The notes beneath the pieces were generated by a model, which saw nothing but the letters and a program-made list of their open reading frames with translations, was not told the origin of the DNA and searched no databases. Of a stretch of 64,000 bases of DNA, positions 48,476-61,969 are shown piece after piece. Source of the stretch: Juglans regia. Its lineage: Eukaryota; Streptophyta; Magnoliopsida; Fagales; Juglandaceae. How positions within the stretch are numbered: position 1 is the first letter of the stretch; the number at the start of each line of letters is the position of its first letter. Position numbers and translations under genes: made by a program. The DNA lies in assembly GCF_001411555.2 (NCBI RefSeq), contig NC_049914.1, positions 13,594,798 through 13,658,797 on the forward strand, read 5' to 3'.

Positions 48476-49144
48476 ATGTTCAACGAAGAGAAGGAGATGC
48501 CCATTGAGCAAGATCAACCACCACGACCTTCTAAAAAGAGGTTGTGGATATGGGAGCATTTCACCAAAATTCCTGGTGATATTGCGAACCCAGTAGCAAG
48601 ATGCCATTATTGTGGACAACTTTGTGGATGTCATTCGAAGAAGCAAGGCACCAGTGTGTTAATAGCACATCTAAATGGTTGCCAACGATATAAAATAGCG
48701 AAGGGATTGGCAGCCACTGATCAGACCAACCTCAGTTACCAAACTTCTACAGCCACTAGTGATGTATTTCAGTTATTAACTTGGTGTAAAGTTAATTCCA
48801 CCAAGTATCCAGTCCTTTCCCGTGTAACCCGAGATATGCTAGCCATTCCTGTCACTACGGTTGCCTTAGAGTCGACATTTAGCACTGGAAGTCGCGTGTT
48901 GGATGCTTATTGGAGTTCATTGTCACCGTCAACCGTGGAGGCCCTCATTTGCACATATAATTGGATAAGTGAAATGCCTATTGGACTAGATACCGTTGGT
49001 GTTGATGCCGAGAGCTATAGGCTTGAATTGGGTAAGTTTATATGCTTTTAAATGATGATTTAATTTTTTTTAATATTTCTAACTTCTACTTTTTATGATT
49101 TTATAGATCTAATTGTGAACTCTAACATAATTGGTGATGATTGA
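48476..49144 (+). CDS. hAT-derived BED zinc finger plus dimerisation-domain protein
   Basis: Exon 1 48476-49031 and exon 2 49107-49144 join at a GTAAGT donor and TTATAG acceptor to give 197 residues ending IIGDD-stop. Residues 24-70 form a BED finger (W26, F29, C43, C46, H65, C69). Residues about 94-163 match the hAT C-terminal dimerisation region (KYPVLSRVTRDMLAIPVTTV, then ESTFSTGSRVLDAYWSSLSP). Full hAT transposases are about 650-700 residues; the RNase H-like catalytic core between these domains is absent. An upstream Ser/Thr/Pro-rich leader at 48279-48460 is out of frame and interrupted by a stop, so translation would need the internal Met. It could bind transposon ends or dimerise without cutting, or be mere debris. 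Confidence 0.6.
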
Positions 49145-50009
49145 GAGTCTAGAATGGACGCCCCTTGAGAGTCTTGGTAAGAATCAAATTATACTTTTAC
49201 CGTATTCAATTTTTTATTATCAATTTTTTTTCATTTATTGATTGCAACTTTCTATCTTCATTTCAGGCATGACCAACGGAACAAAAAACATTTGAGTGAA
49301 ATCTGTGTTTAATTTTTATGTAGTTATATTTCAAGGCTAAGTCAATGTTGTTACTATGTTATAAATGAGACTGTTATAACTTATGGCTACTTCATACATG
49401 TTATTCACTTTTTAAACTATTGTATTTAAGGTTTTTTTTTCTTTTCAGTAATTTTTTTTACAGATTTGGACTTGGGCTTTGGTGATCATATTTATGTAGT
49501 TATATTTATGTAGTTATATCCGATCAAAGACATGGGATAAGTACTCTTTATTCTATTAGTACTTATCCAACATCTCTCAAACGTTTATAATTTATTATCC
49601 AACTGAAATTAATTGAATTATACAGATTCGTATCATCATTCTTCTCTATATATACATACATCATACATGCATGAATATTATTCACACGCATTTACAAACA
49701 AGTATCTGATCTGGTGATGAAGTTAATCCAGATTAATTAGCTCGAAGTACTACCTTTGATGGGCATAAAATAATCACCCCAACGACACCAGACTAAAGTT
49801 TAAAGACCCCACACGAGAAATTAAAGGCATATTGGTCACTATCTATTTTTCATTTTTCATTTTATTTTGTATATATTAAATGGACTACCAACATAAGCTT
49901 GTCCTTCAATTTCAACAATACAAAACATTAACAAGTAATTTATTATACATTCCCCACCATATAATTTTGCCATCCGTTTAGTTCTGATCTGTTATAAATG
50001 TAGAGAAAT

Positions 50010-50272
50010 AAACGGTCCGAGTCCGAACAAAATTCAGAGTTCCAATCGGAAGTCGGAGTTCCGATCGGAGTTCGGAGCTCGGGGTTCTGATCGGAGGTCG
50101 AAGCTCCGATCTAATGTCGGAGTTCTGATCGAAGGTTGGAGCTCCGACCTCCGATCGGAGTCGAACTCCGACTCTAACTCCGAGTCGGAGTCGGAGGAAC
50201 AATTTGGCTCCGACTCTTGTTGGAGTCGGAAGTCGGAAACGACAACTTCGGAGTCGGAGCCCAGCCCCTAGC
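50010..50272. repeat. Right hAT subterminal repeats of (C/T)CCGAC / GTCGGAG
   Basis: Dense inverted and direct copies of GTCGGAG, TCCGATCGGAG and CTCCGACTC. It generates an Arg/Leu-rich artefact ORF on the minus strand. Confidence 0.75.
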
Positions 50273-50275
50273 ATA

Positions 50276-52985
50276 TCATATAACAGACAATATTTCTTAA
50301 TATGGCGTAACATGTGAAAGTGAATATTATGTGACATAAAATATATGTAACAGATGGCATACCTAACTTAACATGACATACTTGCAATGTATAGTAATAC
50401 GTGACAGAATATCTTGTGTAACAGATTAATAATTCATGACAAAATAAATTCTATGTAACAGATAAATATGTAATGACTTGGCATGGCACATATGATAACA
50501 TGCATACATACACTTTAGTTCCCTTACTTATCACTCATTAACATTAAACTGATAGTAAGTTAAAAGCTAACTTACCTCGGTCTTTGTGCTTCTAGATAAA
50601 ACTGAAGTGCGATCACGAGAAACTGAAAGTAGTGATTTCTAAAAATTAGAACTTAAAAATCACTAAAATCTACATACCTTATGTAAATTTTGTCCTAAGC
50701 TCAAATATCAACTTAGAAAAATTTAAAACTAAACACAACCATTAAAACTCTATAGGGCCGAAACTTACAAAGGCTATTTCTTTTGATTTTTTTGTTGTAA
50801 TTCTTTCAAATTTCAAAAACTCGTGATTAAATCAAAATTTTTCTTCTACTATACTCATAACATATTTCTAAGAATAATCATGTTTTGAATCATGAACAAA
50901 AGTCATCAAAATCACTAAAACCATACTTGAACATTTTGGTTTTTCTTCTAAGTTCAAAACAGAATTTTGTTTCTAACTTGTTTTGATCAACGTCTTGGTC
51001 CATGACCTATACAGAAGTGATCTTCAAACCCAAACATCACATGGTTTAAAAAGGTGTCCTAAAACAGATCCAAGCTTCAAACTCAAGATCACATGGTTAA
51101 ACATCAACCAAAACATAAATTTTGCCAAGAACATCATCACTTTGGCCTAACCGAATATCTCCTTGCATAAAATTTCGTATCTTCGAAACTAACATGAAAT
51201 ATCTTCAAAATAAAATTTTAACATGTATATAAGAGGCTTAGTATTTTCCAATAAAAATATCAAAGCCATTGAAATAAGATTAGACCATAAAGGATTTAAG
51301 CTTTCTCAAAATAAAAACTGTTTTTCCTCTTCCAGTTTCTAAGTTTCAAGATCTAAGAAAATATTTCACCAAAACTTTTAATCATGCAAACAATCATCAA
51401 CCAATAATCAAATACACATGTTAACAGTACTCCATAAAAGTTTTGGACCAAGATCTATTCATTAGCTTGGTCAAAAACTCTAAAATATAACACACTCTCT
51501 AGTTTATCTCCCAGAATGACCTTTCTGGGGTCTAAACAACTTTTTACCGATCAAATGATTTTCAAATGGAATAAATAAGGTATCCACATAAACGAGACTC
51601 CAAAGTAAACAACATTTATGAAGGAAATTTGGCAAGAAAACACTTACAAAAGCTTCGAAACAGGCACTCAAAAGAGGTAAGAAAAACTGTCCGAGAGTTC
51701 CTTTTGTGTTCTATAAAGGAAAAGTGTAAAGGAGAGTTGCTTTTCGTAGGAAGTGTACTGGAGAGCCTCTTTCACAAATTATGGAAAGTGATAGGACTGA
51801 AAGGAAGCTTGAGTGTTGCCCTTTTCTTCTCATAAAAATCAGTCCAAGATCTTTTATCAAGGTGGAGTGTAAGAGTGAAAGAGTAAGGTGGCCCTTTAGC
51901 TTTGTACTTCAAGAACCTTCTTGGCCCTTCTTGAAAAGATCTAGCCAGCCAAGTGGGGGTACAAAACTTAGCCATGAAACAATGCTAATGTGGTCAATTT
52001 CATGGGCCTTAGTGGGCCTAAATTTTGGGATCTTAAGAGTGTTTGGGTTGCTATCAAGCCTATATCCAATATCATTCGGCCCAATCAATTTTTTAAGGTT
52101 AAGAAGGTTGTATAATGATGTTCTAACCCAAATTGAAGGATTAATAGCATGTGGAAGTGATTTAATCAAGTGATTAAACACAATGCTAGAAATCGAATTA
52201 GAAAGGGTTTAGAGGCCAACTTTACGGTCTGGGAAACCGTTTAGGGTTTCGGTTTCAACCAAGATTTTGGGCATTCAATTGGATTCCCACCATTTAGAGT
52301 TTTGCTAGGATTGAAACCCTCTTTGATCTGACACAATTTGGTTGATCAGATGAAACAAAGTTTTGCTTAAGTGGCATGATCTCACACCTTGATTTCCTTC
52401 AAATCCATCAAACGCTCCTCATGGTGCCAAGTGTCTAATATTATTCAATATGTGTGGCTAAGATTTTGCCAAGTGTCCAAATAAAACTTCTCTAATCTAA
52501 TTTGGACATTCCACACTGTGATTTTGAAACATTGCTATTGATGCGCTTACCAAGGTTACTATTCACTTCAAAAAAGTGAATCATAAACTTAGCACTAAAA
52601 ATTCCTAAATATTCATATTAACCTACAGTGAAAATCATTTACCAAAATTCAGCCTCGAAGTGGCCCTAAAAATAATTGCATAGTTTCAAATAGGCGTTTC
52701 GTCCGAAAATATGAAAATAAACTTATTGCGCCATAAAATCCTAAATAATCAATTAAGTCTAATGGCGTAGACTATAGCGCATTCTGACACTTCTAACTAT
52801 CTCAAATAAATAGAACTCATATTTCTAGGACCATAATAGGTGATAACACTGACTATGTTGACAGACTAAAACCTATGTGATTGGTCGATTTGAAAAAACT
52901 CATGGGGTTTTCACAAGGTTCTTAATGTCAATAGAACTTCCACCAATGAATTCCAATCGGGCTGTTCCAGTTCGGGATGTGGACT
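50276..52985. repeat. LTR-like block, right arm
   Basis: Continues the style of 45370-46734 (ACATGACATAC, AACATGAC strings) and ends near 'agttcgggatgtg' at about 52985. Contains no domain-bearing ORF; open frames at 51629-52181 lack recognisable motifs. Confidence 0.4.
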
Positions 52986-53104
52986 TGACAGAAGAGACAC
53001 ATTTATTCGTTGTCGTTTTGGCGTCTTCCTTGAAAATGATTAATTATACCAAAGAAAATTAATTAGGAAAAATTATAAAAAGTATAATAACATATTTAGT
53101 ACTT

Positions 53105-56100
53105 TTATTCTTCATCTTCGGATGTATTTTTCATGCTTGTTTCAGAATCTCCCTTAATAAAATCTTCATCATCATCATCAACCTGTTCTTCGTCCTCCTT
53201 ATCCACCTCCTCCCCGGATTCTGATTCGTCTTCTTCTTGTGACTCTTCTTCTTCCTCCTCACTTACTTGAATTGAATGATAATTTAATATGGACGGGTTG
53301 AGATGGATGGGTGGGACGTCGTCTCTACACAAGGGGAGGAACTCAAGTGCATCAAGGTCAATAAACAAGTTAATACCCTCTCCATCTTCCTGGTATGCCT
53401 CTACAATCGGAGTGTCATCTTAATCTCTACTATTCTCATAATCTGCACTCGTTCCTGCTTCATATATATTTCGAGGAATAAATTTTGTACAACTCGCCAA
53501 GTTATGTCTCCACTATCTTCATCAACACCTTTCATTAGATCAATCAAGTAATAGACTTGGGTAGCTTGACATGCCAATACGAATGGATCATCTTCTTACC
53601 ATTTAGATGTAGTATTGACACTCGTAAAGTGATTATCCCTATGTATCAGAACCCGACCAGAGCCTAGATCTCACCAATCACATTTAAAGATATGTTACAG
53701 ACCCACTCAGATATTTGAACCCGATAATATCACGTAGACACCATAATAGTTAATATCATTTGTTCCATGACTCCTCTCGACCAACACACCAAAGTTTTGA
53801 GTCTTTATATTACGTTCACGGTCCAGAGTATGAAATCTATAACCTCAAATAGTTTATACAGTGTATGAATGTGCTCTATTTGAGGGACCACAAGTCAATG
53901 CATACAATTCAAGAGAAATTAATTAGGGATCACGAGCACATTGTTCCAAAATCTAAAAATTAAAATAGTATATATTTATTAGAATTTACAAAGAGTTAAA
54001 AGTTTCAAAATGTAACATATATATAATTTTAGTTTATACACGTTGTTTAAACCATCCGGAAAATTCTTCCTTGTGTCTTTCCTCTATATTCTTTACGCCT
54101 TCCATCCTAAGTTTGTCCATGTGCTCATTGTATATAGTCGCAAAATAAGTATATTTTGATCACAACAGTTATAGTTAAATTTTAAGAAACTAGAATTATT
54201 CGAAGCATGCAACGACATACTTGAGATAGTCATCAATTTCCCGGTAATTATTTAGCACATACCATCGAACTTTACCCAACTCTCCATCAATTAAATCGTA
54301 ACCCGTTTGTGCACCCAATGGTCGTACATTCTGGAAAAACACTGATAGCTCAAGAGGAAGCAGAGCAGCAAGATCAACATTTCGCTCTTGACATTTAAAT
54401 CGTGTCTCAACACCATGAAGATATAGAGAGAAAAATGTTAACCATTCATCGTGTATATAAGCATCTGCTATTGAACCCTCAGCTCTGGCTTTATTCCCAA
54501 CAGTGCCCTTCAGTCGACCCAAATATCTTTCAATTGGATTCATTCAATGGAACCACATCGGTCCACCCAACAGTACCTCTCGAGGTAACTGTATTGCTAA
54601 ATGGACCATGACATCAAAAAATGATGTGAAAATATCTTTTCAAATTTACATAGTATAGTAGCAATGTCTTCTTCTAGTTTTCGCAACATATCTCGATTTA
54701 CTAACCGAGCACATAAATCCTTAAAAAACATGCAGAGTTTGGATATGGCAACACGTACATTAGATGTCAGCTTCCCACGAATTCCCACCGGTAATAACTT
54801 CTGCAAAAATACGTGACAGTCATGACTTTTCAATCCATTAATTTTCCAGTCATCAGGGCTTACGCATCTAACAATATTTGAAGCATAATCATTTGGTAAC
54901 TTCACACCTTCCAACCATTTGCAGAAGTTCATCCTTTCCTCCCTCGTCATTGTAAAACATGCATACGCCATGACCACCCTATTGCCTTCCACCCGCAAAT
55001 GTAGATTATATTTAATTCCTATTCCTTCAAAATCTTTCCTCATCTTGATCATGTCCTTCGTCTTTTTGTTAATGCTCATTAATGTACCTAGTATATTATC
55101 ACAAATATTCTTCTCTATATGCATTACATCCAATCTATGCCGCAACATGCAGGACAACCAATACGTCAAGTAAAAAAAAATACTACGCTTTGTCCAATTC
55201 AATTCTATTGTGCCTCATTCTCTCTTGTTCTTTCTCCGACCTTTGCCAAAATTTTTCTCTCTAACATGTACTAGTTGTTCCACTATCTTTTCTCCTGACA
55301 ACTCATTCGGTGTAATTATGTCCTCTACTCTCCTATCAAACTTAGCACATTCTTTTTTCCATGCATGATTTGTTGGTAAATAACATTGATGACCTAAGAA
55401 ACACAACTTCTGAGAATATTTTAACCACTCGCTAACAGTTTCTTTACTATACGTCAGACATGCTAACTTCCCTTTCATACTCCAGTCGAAAAGATTCTCA
55501 TATGTTGGAAAGTCATTTACTAGCAGTTTTTGACACCTGTTTCCCATAACTTTTTCAACTCTTCAATCAACGGCTGCATGAATACGTCAATGTCATTCCC
55601 ACATGATCTTGGGCAGGGGATAAGTAAAGTTAACAAAAAATTGAGCGCCTTCATGCAACTCCATGGTGGAAGATTGTACGGAATCAACACTACGGGCCAA
55701 GTGCTATAACTTGTACTTATATTCCCAAATGGGTTGAATCCATCGGTTGTGAATCTCAGGTGCACGTTCCGAGGTTCTATCCCAAATGCTGGGTATTTAT
55801 TATTGAAAGATTGCCACGCAAGTGAGTCAACTGGGTGTCTCATATATGCGTCATCCTTAACTCTTTTCTCTTTGTGCCACCTCATATCGTGAGCTGTTTT
55901 TTCATACATATATAGTTTTTGCAACCTAGGTTTCAAGGGAAAATGCCTCAACACCTTAACTGGCACATTTTTCTTACCCTTCCACCTCGACTCTCCTCAT
56001 ATAGGACATGCTTGTTTCTCCTTGTTCTCCTTCGAAAACAAAACACAATCATTCTTGCATGCATGTATGGACTTGTACTCAAATCCTAATCCTTTTCTCA

Positions 56101-56730
56101 TCTATTTCGCTTCATCAAAGTTCTTCGGCAATGCAGACTCTTCGGGAAGTACCTCGCTAAATAAGTCCAATACCATATTTATTGCTTTCGTCAACATCCC
56201 ACACAATGACTTAATGTGAAGCAACCGCACAATAAACGACATTTTGAAATGTTTTGTACAATCTAGATAAAGCTTTCACTTTGCATCTTCCCACATTGAA
56301 GCGAAATTTTTATAATCTGTCCCTTAGCCACTTGAGGCATTGTCGTCAACCTCATCCATAAACATTCCAGCTTCAATGTCACCCAACATCTCCTTAATCT
56401 CATCATGCTCATAATCATCATCCATGGGCCACAAATAATTTGGATGATCGACGAATATATCCGTTGACTGTTCATACGGCTCACATGTAGTACCCATCGG
56501 GTATACCCCAGATCCATACCGTTCACAAATATATGACTTTCAACTTCATCAAACCCTATCGCACACAAATTTTTACACCCTCGATAAGGACACTTAATGT
56601 AATCACGACTATCATCAAAGGCCCATGCAAAATCAATAAAGGTTCTTACTCCACGTGCATAGGGTACGTAATCCTTTCCAAGTCTATTGCTCAGACGCAT
56701 CCAACATTTGTCCATTTCTAAAAACATCTA
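53105..56730 (-). pseudogene. CACTA TNP2-type transposase, decayed
   Basis: Pieces on the minus strand in transposase order. 56727-56263: DKCWMRLSNRLGKDYVPYAR and YIKCPYRGCKN (transposase-associated domain). 55966-55520: the transposase start with LRFTTDGFNPFG, whose Asp at 55742-55744 fits the first catalytic Asp. 55547-55215: C-terminal to that. 55202-54597: HRLDVMHIEKNICDNILGTL (second Asp near 55128) and DWKINGLKSHDCHVFLQKLL. 54543-54196: the DUF4218-type block MNPIERYLGRLKGTVGNKAR. 53368-53105: acidic tail with long Glu/Asp runs. Stops and frameshifts separate all pieces, so the protein is not made whole. Confidence 0.85.
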
Positions 56731-56769
56731 TCTATTAATAACATGTACATAGAAAACTCATATGCATGT

Positions 56770-58965
56770 CATGCTCCAATTCTCATTGCTTTTTTGATAA
56801 AGTAGTTGGTCCTATCCCATTCGAGATTATATTATCCATATTGCACAAATCTCGTCACTCTACTACTTTCTATGTTAGTAGAAATTTCGGCAGTACCTCC
56901 TCATAGTTCTCCAAGTATACATGTTCATGTAGAGGGATTGTGACCCTACGAATATTATACTCAAAGAACAATAGAATAAGACACCAAAACTTCATATTAA
57001 ACATGGAGAGTAGGAGTAACAAAAATATGCAATACAAATAATATAATCTCAAACTGACTACACTGGACAATTCAGAAATTAGTTGAGACATAAATATACA
57101 CTATTTTCCAAACGAGTCTAAGGTTACTTATGCAATATCAAACAATATCTATGAAAAAGCACTACAAACAATATCACCATGCTGTTTGAATTAACAATGT
57201 TGAACAAATAATAGTGTTATATTGTTAAACTAGAGAGAGATGGAAGAATAAGTTCACAAGTTTCCTATCATGAGTAGATAACGAGAGAGAATAATCTTAA
57301 AGCAAATGTCCAAATTTATTCTAATTATTTAACTGTCACAAACTCTCCGACCTTGTCAACTCGTAAGGTCGGATAGACTATGACAGTCAAGCAATTAGAC
57401 TAAAAGTTAGTCAAGATCATATACTATTATTATTCTACAATTATAATTTTAATTGTTATCATATATCTTAGGACATTGATAATTGTTATTATATAACTAT
57501 TATTATACTTTGTTACTATATAATTTTAAAGGTTATTATATAGTTTTAATTATTATACTTAATTGAGTGAGTTATTTACTTATATAGACAATAAGTATAT
57601 AATTTCTAAATAAATATTTATTTGATCCTTATTTATTAATTTCAACTCTCTACTTATTTCGTAGGTTCAAGATTTTTTTCTTGAAGAGTATTTTACTTTC
57701 TTTCTTTATATATATATATATAATGACTTGGAACCTCCCAATGGTAAGAATATTTAATAAGTAATTATTAATTATAGTTATTATATGTATATTATACTTT
57801 ATACATAGTTAAGTTATATACTTTTTATTTTCTTTTCTTTTTTAAATTAAGTTATATATGTTACTTATAATTTGCATAATATTAATATTCTAACTAAATT
57901 AGTATGACTATATTATATATACTTATTAAATATTAAATATTAATTCTCATATTAAATGATTTTAATTTTAAGTTAAATTAAGTTCCTAAACTTATAATTA
58001 TCTTGTTAAAGAACAAATTTAAAAAACACCAAAAAATATTATATCAAAACATTCACATAAATCTACAAACTAAACACAATATATTTCTATCCATATAACA
58101 TATTCAATAAAAATGCACAAACAATAATCACAATATTTCAAATCCATATCACAACATAATCACAATATTCTTAAAACAATATTCCTAAACATATTAGTTC
58201 ATCAATGAACATCATAAACTCACAAAATATTCACAAAATTCACAAACAATATAATCAAAATATATTTCAAGAGTAAGCATAAACACAATAAAATATCTCG
58301 CCCAATTTTCATATTAATTCATCATATTACACAATCCATATCATAAAGATTTCCATCTAATTCATCAATATAAACAATTTAATTCCTTCTAATTCATCAA
58401 TAGCCAATTGATACATATTCACTATGTATATATACAATCACAATTCACTACTCAACTTAAAATACTCTATCCATATCCAATTCATCATAGTCCTTCAAAA
58501 AACTTACATTATACACATCCCATATTCATCATTATCCACAATAAAATCACAACAAAATATATAAACATAATGCTAAAGTTTAGAAATATACCTAACACTC
58601 ACAATATCCTCTTACAAATCAAAAGCTTTCAACTTGCAAAAACAACCAATCCTTCAAAAAAATACAACACTAACTTGTTAGAGACATATATATTAAAAAA
58701 ACATAAGATAAATATCATAAAATTAAAAAAAATACAAAAGACAGAGTTTTTCCTTACAAAAATCAATGGAGCTAGAGTTCCAAAATATTAATCCTCTCTC
58801 ACTCAACTCCCTCTCACTCTAACCCTTTCTCACTCGAACTCTCTCTCCCTCTAACCCAAGACCCTTTCTCACCGTCTCTCTCTCTCGGTTATTTTCGCGC
58901 ACGGGAGAAGCAGCAGAAATGAGTCTACTGCCTCCCATGCGTGTATTCATGAGAAAAAAAAATCA
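56770..58965. other. AT-rich noncoding stretch upstream of the TNP2 relic
   Basis: Very AT-rich, with runs of CACAA/ATATC (58030-58700) and a CT-rich patch at 58780-58880 that may be the promoter or leader of the TNP2 gene. The open frame 58408-58791 is an AT-rich artefact. Confidence 0.4.
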
Positions 58966-58974
58966 TTAGATATA

Positions 58975-60850
58975 ACGTTCGAACATTACAATATCCCCCC
59001 CAATTTTCAGATGAAACTTTTGAACATTCGGATGTTAAATATACATGTTCAAATGTATCTTTCTATGACACAACTCGATATAGAGAGGGAAATTTTCCAA
59101 ACTTTTATTTTCATGTTCGAACGAACGTAAATTTAACGTTTGAACGTTTATAAATTTTCCCATAAATCTCATCGAATAACGTTCGAACGAGAGATTTAAC
59201 ATTTGAACATTTCAGATCATCACAAAAGTGAGGAAATCGAGCGGGAAATTTCCCGCATTTTTCTTCTCGTGTTCAAACATATTATAAAGTAACGTTCAAA
59301 CGTATATCGATTTCCTCTCGTATATCTCTATTCACATTCGCACGTTAAATTGAAATGTTCGAACGTGGTGTGATCATGACAGATCTGAGGAAATTGAGCA
59401 GAAAATTTATCGCATTTTTCTTCTCATGTTCAAACGTATTATAAAGTAATGTTTGAATGTATATCGATTTTCTCTCATATATCTCGATTCATGTTCTCAC
59501 GTTAAATTAAAACGTTCAAATGTAAATAATATACGTTAGATCGTTAATTTAGAACGAAATTCAATAGTTAGTATTTATTAATATAATAGTTATATATATA
59601 TATATATATCTATTTTTTCTAGATATTCATAATATTTCTCTTAAATATAATCTCTTTTTATTTTTGAAAAGTTGAGACAAATACTAACCTTTTGTGACAA
59701 ATTTTCTTCTTTCATATAATCTTGTTTGAGATATTTTTTGTTAATTTTAATGAATTAGAATTATTATATATAGTTATTATTATATTAGACTATAATATAT
59801 ATAATACTTTATATTATACATTAACTATATATAATATACGTTATATATATAATATACAATATAACATATGTTATACTAATAATAAGTTATATAAGATATA
59901 TTATTAATATGTTATATATTATTAATATATTTTTGGGAATTAAATCATCAAACGTTCGAACGTGCCTCAAAATGATGTTCGAAAGTTTCGTGTATATAAG
60001 CCCAAAATTGAAACAGAAAACATCATTCTCAAACTAAACCGTTATCTCTCCACCGTTGCACGCTACCGTCAAACCGTCGCCTCCACCGTCAATGCCCGCC
60101 GCAACAGTCACAAAAAGGTAGACATCCCTCTTTTGTCCTCTTACATGCATGTTTGTTTTTCTAAGATTTAATAGGATTTTGTGTAAATTGAACGTTAGTG
60201 GTAGCTACATTTTCAACTCCATTTTTTGGCCACCACAGGTTGCCATTGGCCAAATAGTCACCGTAGAAAAGTTTTTTGAAGTGTATACTTCATTTCTATG
60301 GTAGTATTTGGCCACTTAGACATGTGGTACGTGATTTTCGATAATGAATGAGTTGACTCAGCCATTTTGTATCGAAACATTTGAATGTTTCTACAGAACA
60401 TTAGAGCCTCGTTCAAATGTATCTTTTCTAGATTCAAACATTACTTTTCGTCACATTTACGTGAACGTAAAATGTTAACGTTCGAATGAGTTACTTTTTA
60501 ATTTATCCGCGTTTTTTCTTCCAAGTTGCAGAAGTTAATAATTTACATTCGAACGTAAAAACATACGTCCGAATGTAAAAAACATACGTTCATACTAAAA
60601 ACATACGTTCGAATGTAAAAACATATGTTTGAACGTAAATTATTAACGTTCAAACGTACAAACCATATAGTCGAACTGGAAGGCATAACGTTTGAACGCA
60701 ACACATTTTAAAATTCTTATTCGTTATGCCCTTAACGTTCGAACGTGTATATTATATTATGATTGAACGTTTATCAAATTTTTATCTAAAGAACGTGCAT
60801 CTTTCTTAAGATAAAATGTTCGAACATATGTTATATTATGTTTGAATGTT
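58975..60850. repeat. ACGTTCGAACGT palindrome clusters
   Basis: Dozens of copies and variants of the palindrome CGTTCGAACGT, for example near 58978, 59124, 59179, 59350, 59948, 60480, 60544-60660 and 60740. Spacing is 20-60 bases. In 60540-60660 the copies alternate with AAAACATA. A gene-like patch at 60000-60120 ends in AAG followed by GTAGAC, a possible donor. Flavour differs from the 1.8-6.4 kb clusters (ACGTTCGAACGT here, TTCGAACGG there). Confidence 0.7.
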
Positions 60851-60949
60851 AATGCTGATTAGCATATGGTGAACCGAGAGGTCTAGATTAAGAAAGGAGA
60901 GAGGGAAGGAGCCACTGGAGACACTACTTGGATCGGGGCTTGTACTGTT

Positions 60950-61942
60950 ATGGTGAAGCAAGAGGTTCTGATCAATGAGTTTGATGAGCTCAGATGGGAG
61001 CAGACGAACCTTAGAGATGTGTTCATCAGTAGAGGCTGGGGAAATATCTGCACATTAAGGGGGAAGGTATACCCCTCAGTGGTTCAAGAGTTCTATATGG
61101 GGATGTTCTCCATGTCTCAGGACGCATTCTCTAACATTGTGACTGTACGCGGTGTGTCGTTTAAGATTTCAATAGATGTGATTGCTGAGCTCCTCGGGAT
61201 TTGTCGAGTAGTTGAGACATCGACTACAGCTGACTCTCAGACTGGCAACACAGCCATCATTCACACATCTACATCTGCACACGGCACACTTGATGCAGAT
61301 ATAGACACTTCTACATCATCTACTGGACCAACTGGGCCACTAGATATTGCCAGAGATGCAGACCGGTCAGAGACTGAGGGTACTGACCGTGAGGCTCGGG
61401 ATGATGACCGAAATGACAATTTCTACATCATCACCGGAAAAGACTGCACATAGATTGAGAGGAAGAACACATTCAACCAAATACATCTACTACCTTTCTT
61501 CAACATGTTGCAGCTTATTGTTGCAACAAACCTAGATCCTAAGGCACATAAAACCATATTTAGTCGTACTCAGGAACAATTTTTTATATGAGTGGCACAT
61601 GGAGATTCCATTGATTTGACACTGTGCATCTTTGAGATGATCCATTACGAGGCAAGCATCGTCTCCACAGACAACCTCCCATATGGTGTCATCATCAACT
61701 GGCTATTATTTACTCGGAGAGTGCCACTCCAGCCTAAGGAGTGGGTCACAGATTAGATGAGCCCCCTCGGTATGATCACGCATCGACGTATCATTGGACA
61801 GGCAAGTGGGTATCCTCGACATCAGCCAACCCCTGTAGCGGATCTGGCTTCTCCGATGCAACCTGAGCCTGGTGTGGGCAGTAGTAGTCAGCAATCGACG
61901 AGTACATCTTTTGCAGATGAGGGGCTTTTATCTCTTTATTGA
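60950..61942 (+). pseudogene. PF20167-like plant transposon-associated protein, copy 2
   Basis: A 167-codon open frame (60950-61453) has ELRWEQTNLRDVFISRGWGN, VVQEFYMGMFSM, then VTVRGVSFKISIDVIAELLG and a Ser/Thr/Asp-rich insert. After a stop (TAG at 61451) the frame resumes: NTFNQIHLLPFFNMLQLIVA, then IHYEASIVSTDNLPYGVIIN and, after another stop near 61755, a Pro/Ser-rich tail to 61942. It corresponds region by region to copy 1 (EFYRELG, VHGVSTRFSVDAVVDFLGI). Two stops make it a probable pseudogene; lies immediately after the palindrome clusters. Confidence 0.55.
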
Positions 61943-61969
61943 AAGATGTTGCCATTAACCATGATATCT

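Larger units (their letters stand above)
46735..50275 (+). mobile_element. hAT element, decayed, inserted in the LTR-like block
   Basis: The right end, read inward on the minus strand, begins CTAGGGGCTGGGCTCCGACT, a hAT-like CAGGGG-type end. Both ends contain GACTCCGA repeats. The interior encodes a BED plus dimerisation protein. The left end lacks the terminal TAGGGG, and no clean 8-base duplication was found. Confidence 0.6.

Noticed and set aside
49978..50337. Arg/Leu-rich minus-strand ORF
   Set aside because: Translation of the hAT subterminal GTCGGAG repeats.
53105..53368. Glu/Asp-rich minus-strand ORF as an independent acidic protein
   Set aside because: Position and preceding sequence fit the acidic tail of the TNP2-type transposase.
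58408..58791. 127-codon Asn/Ile/Thr/Lys-rich ORF
   Set aside because: AT-rich composition artefact with no domain.
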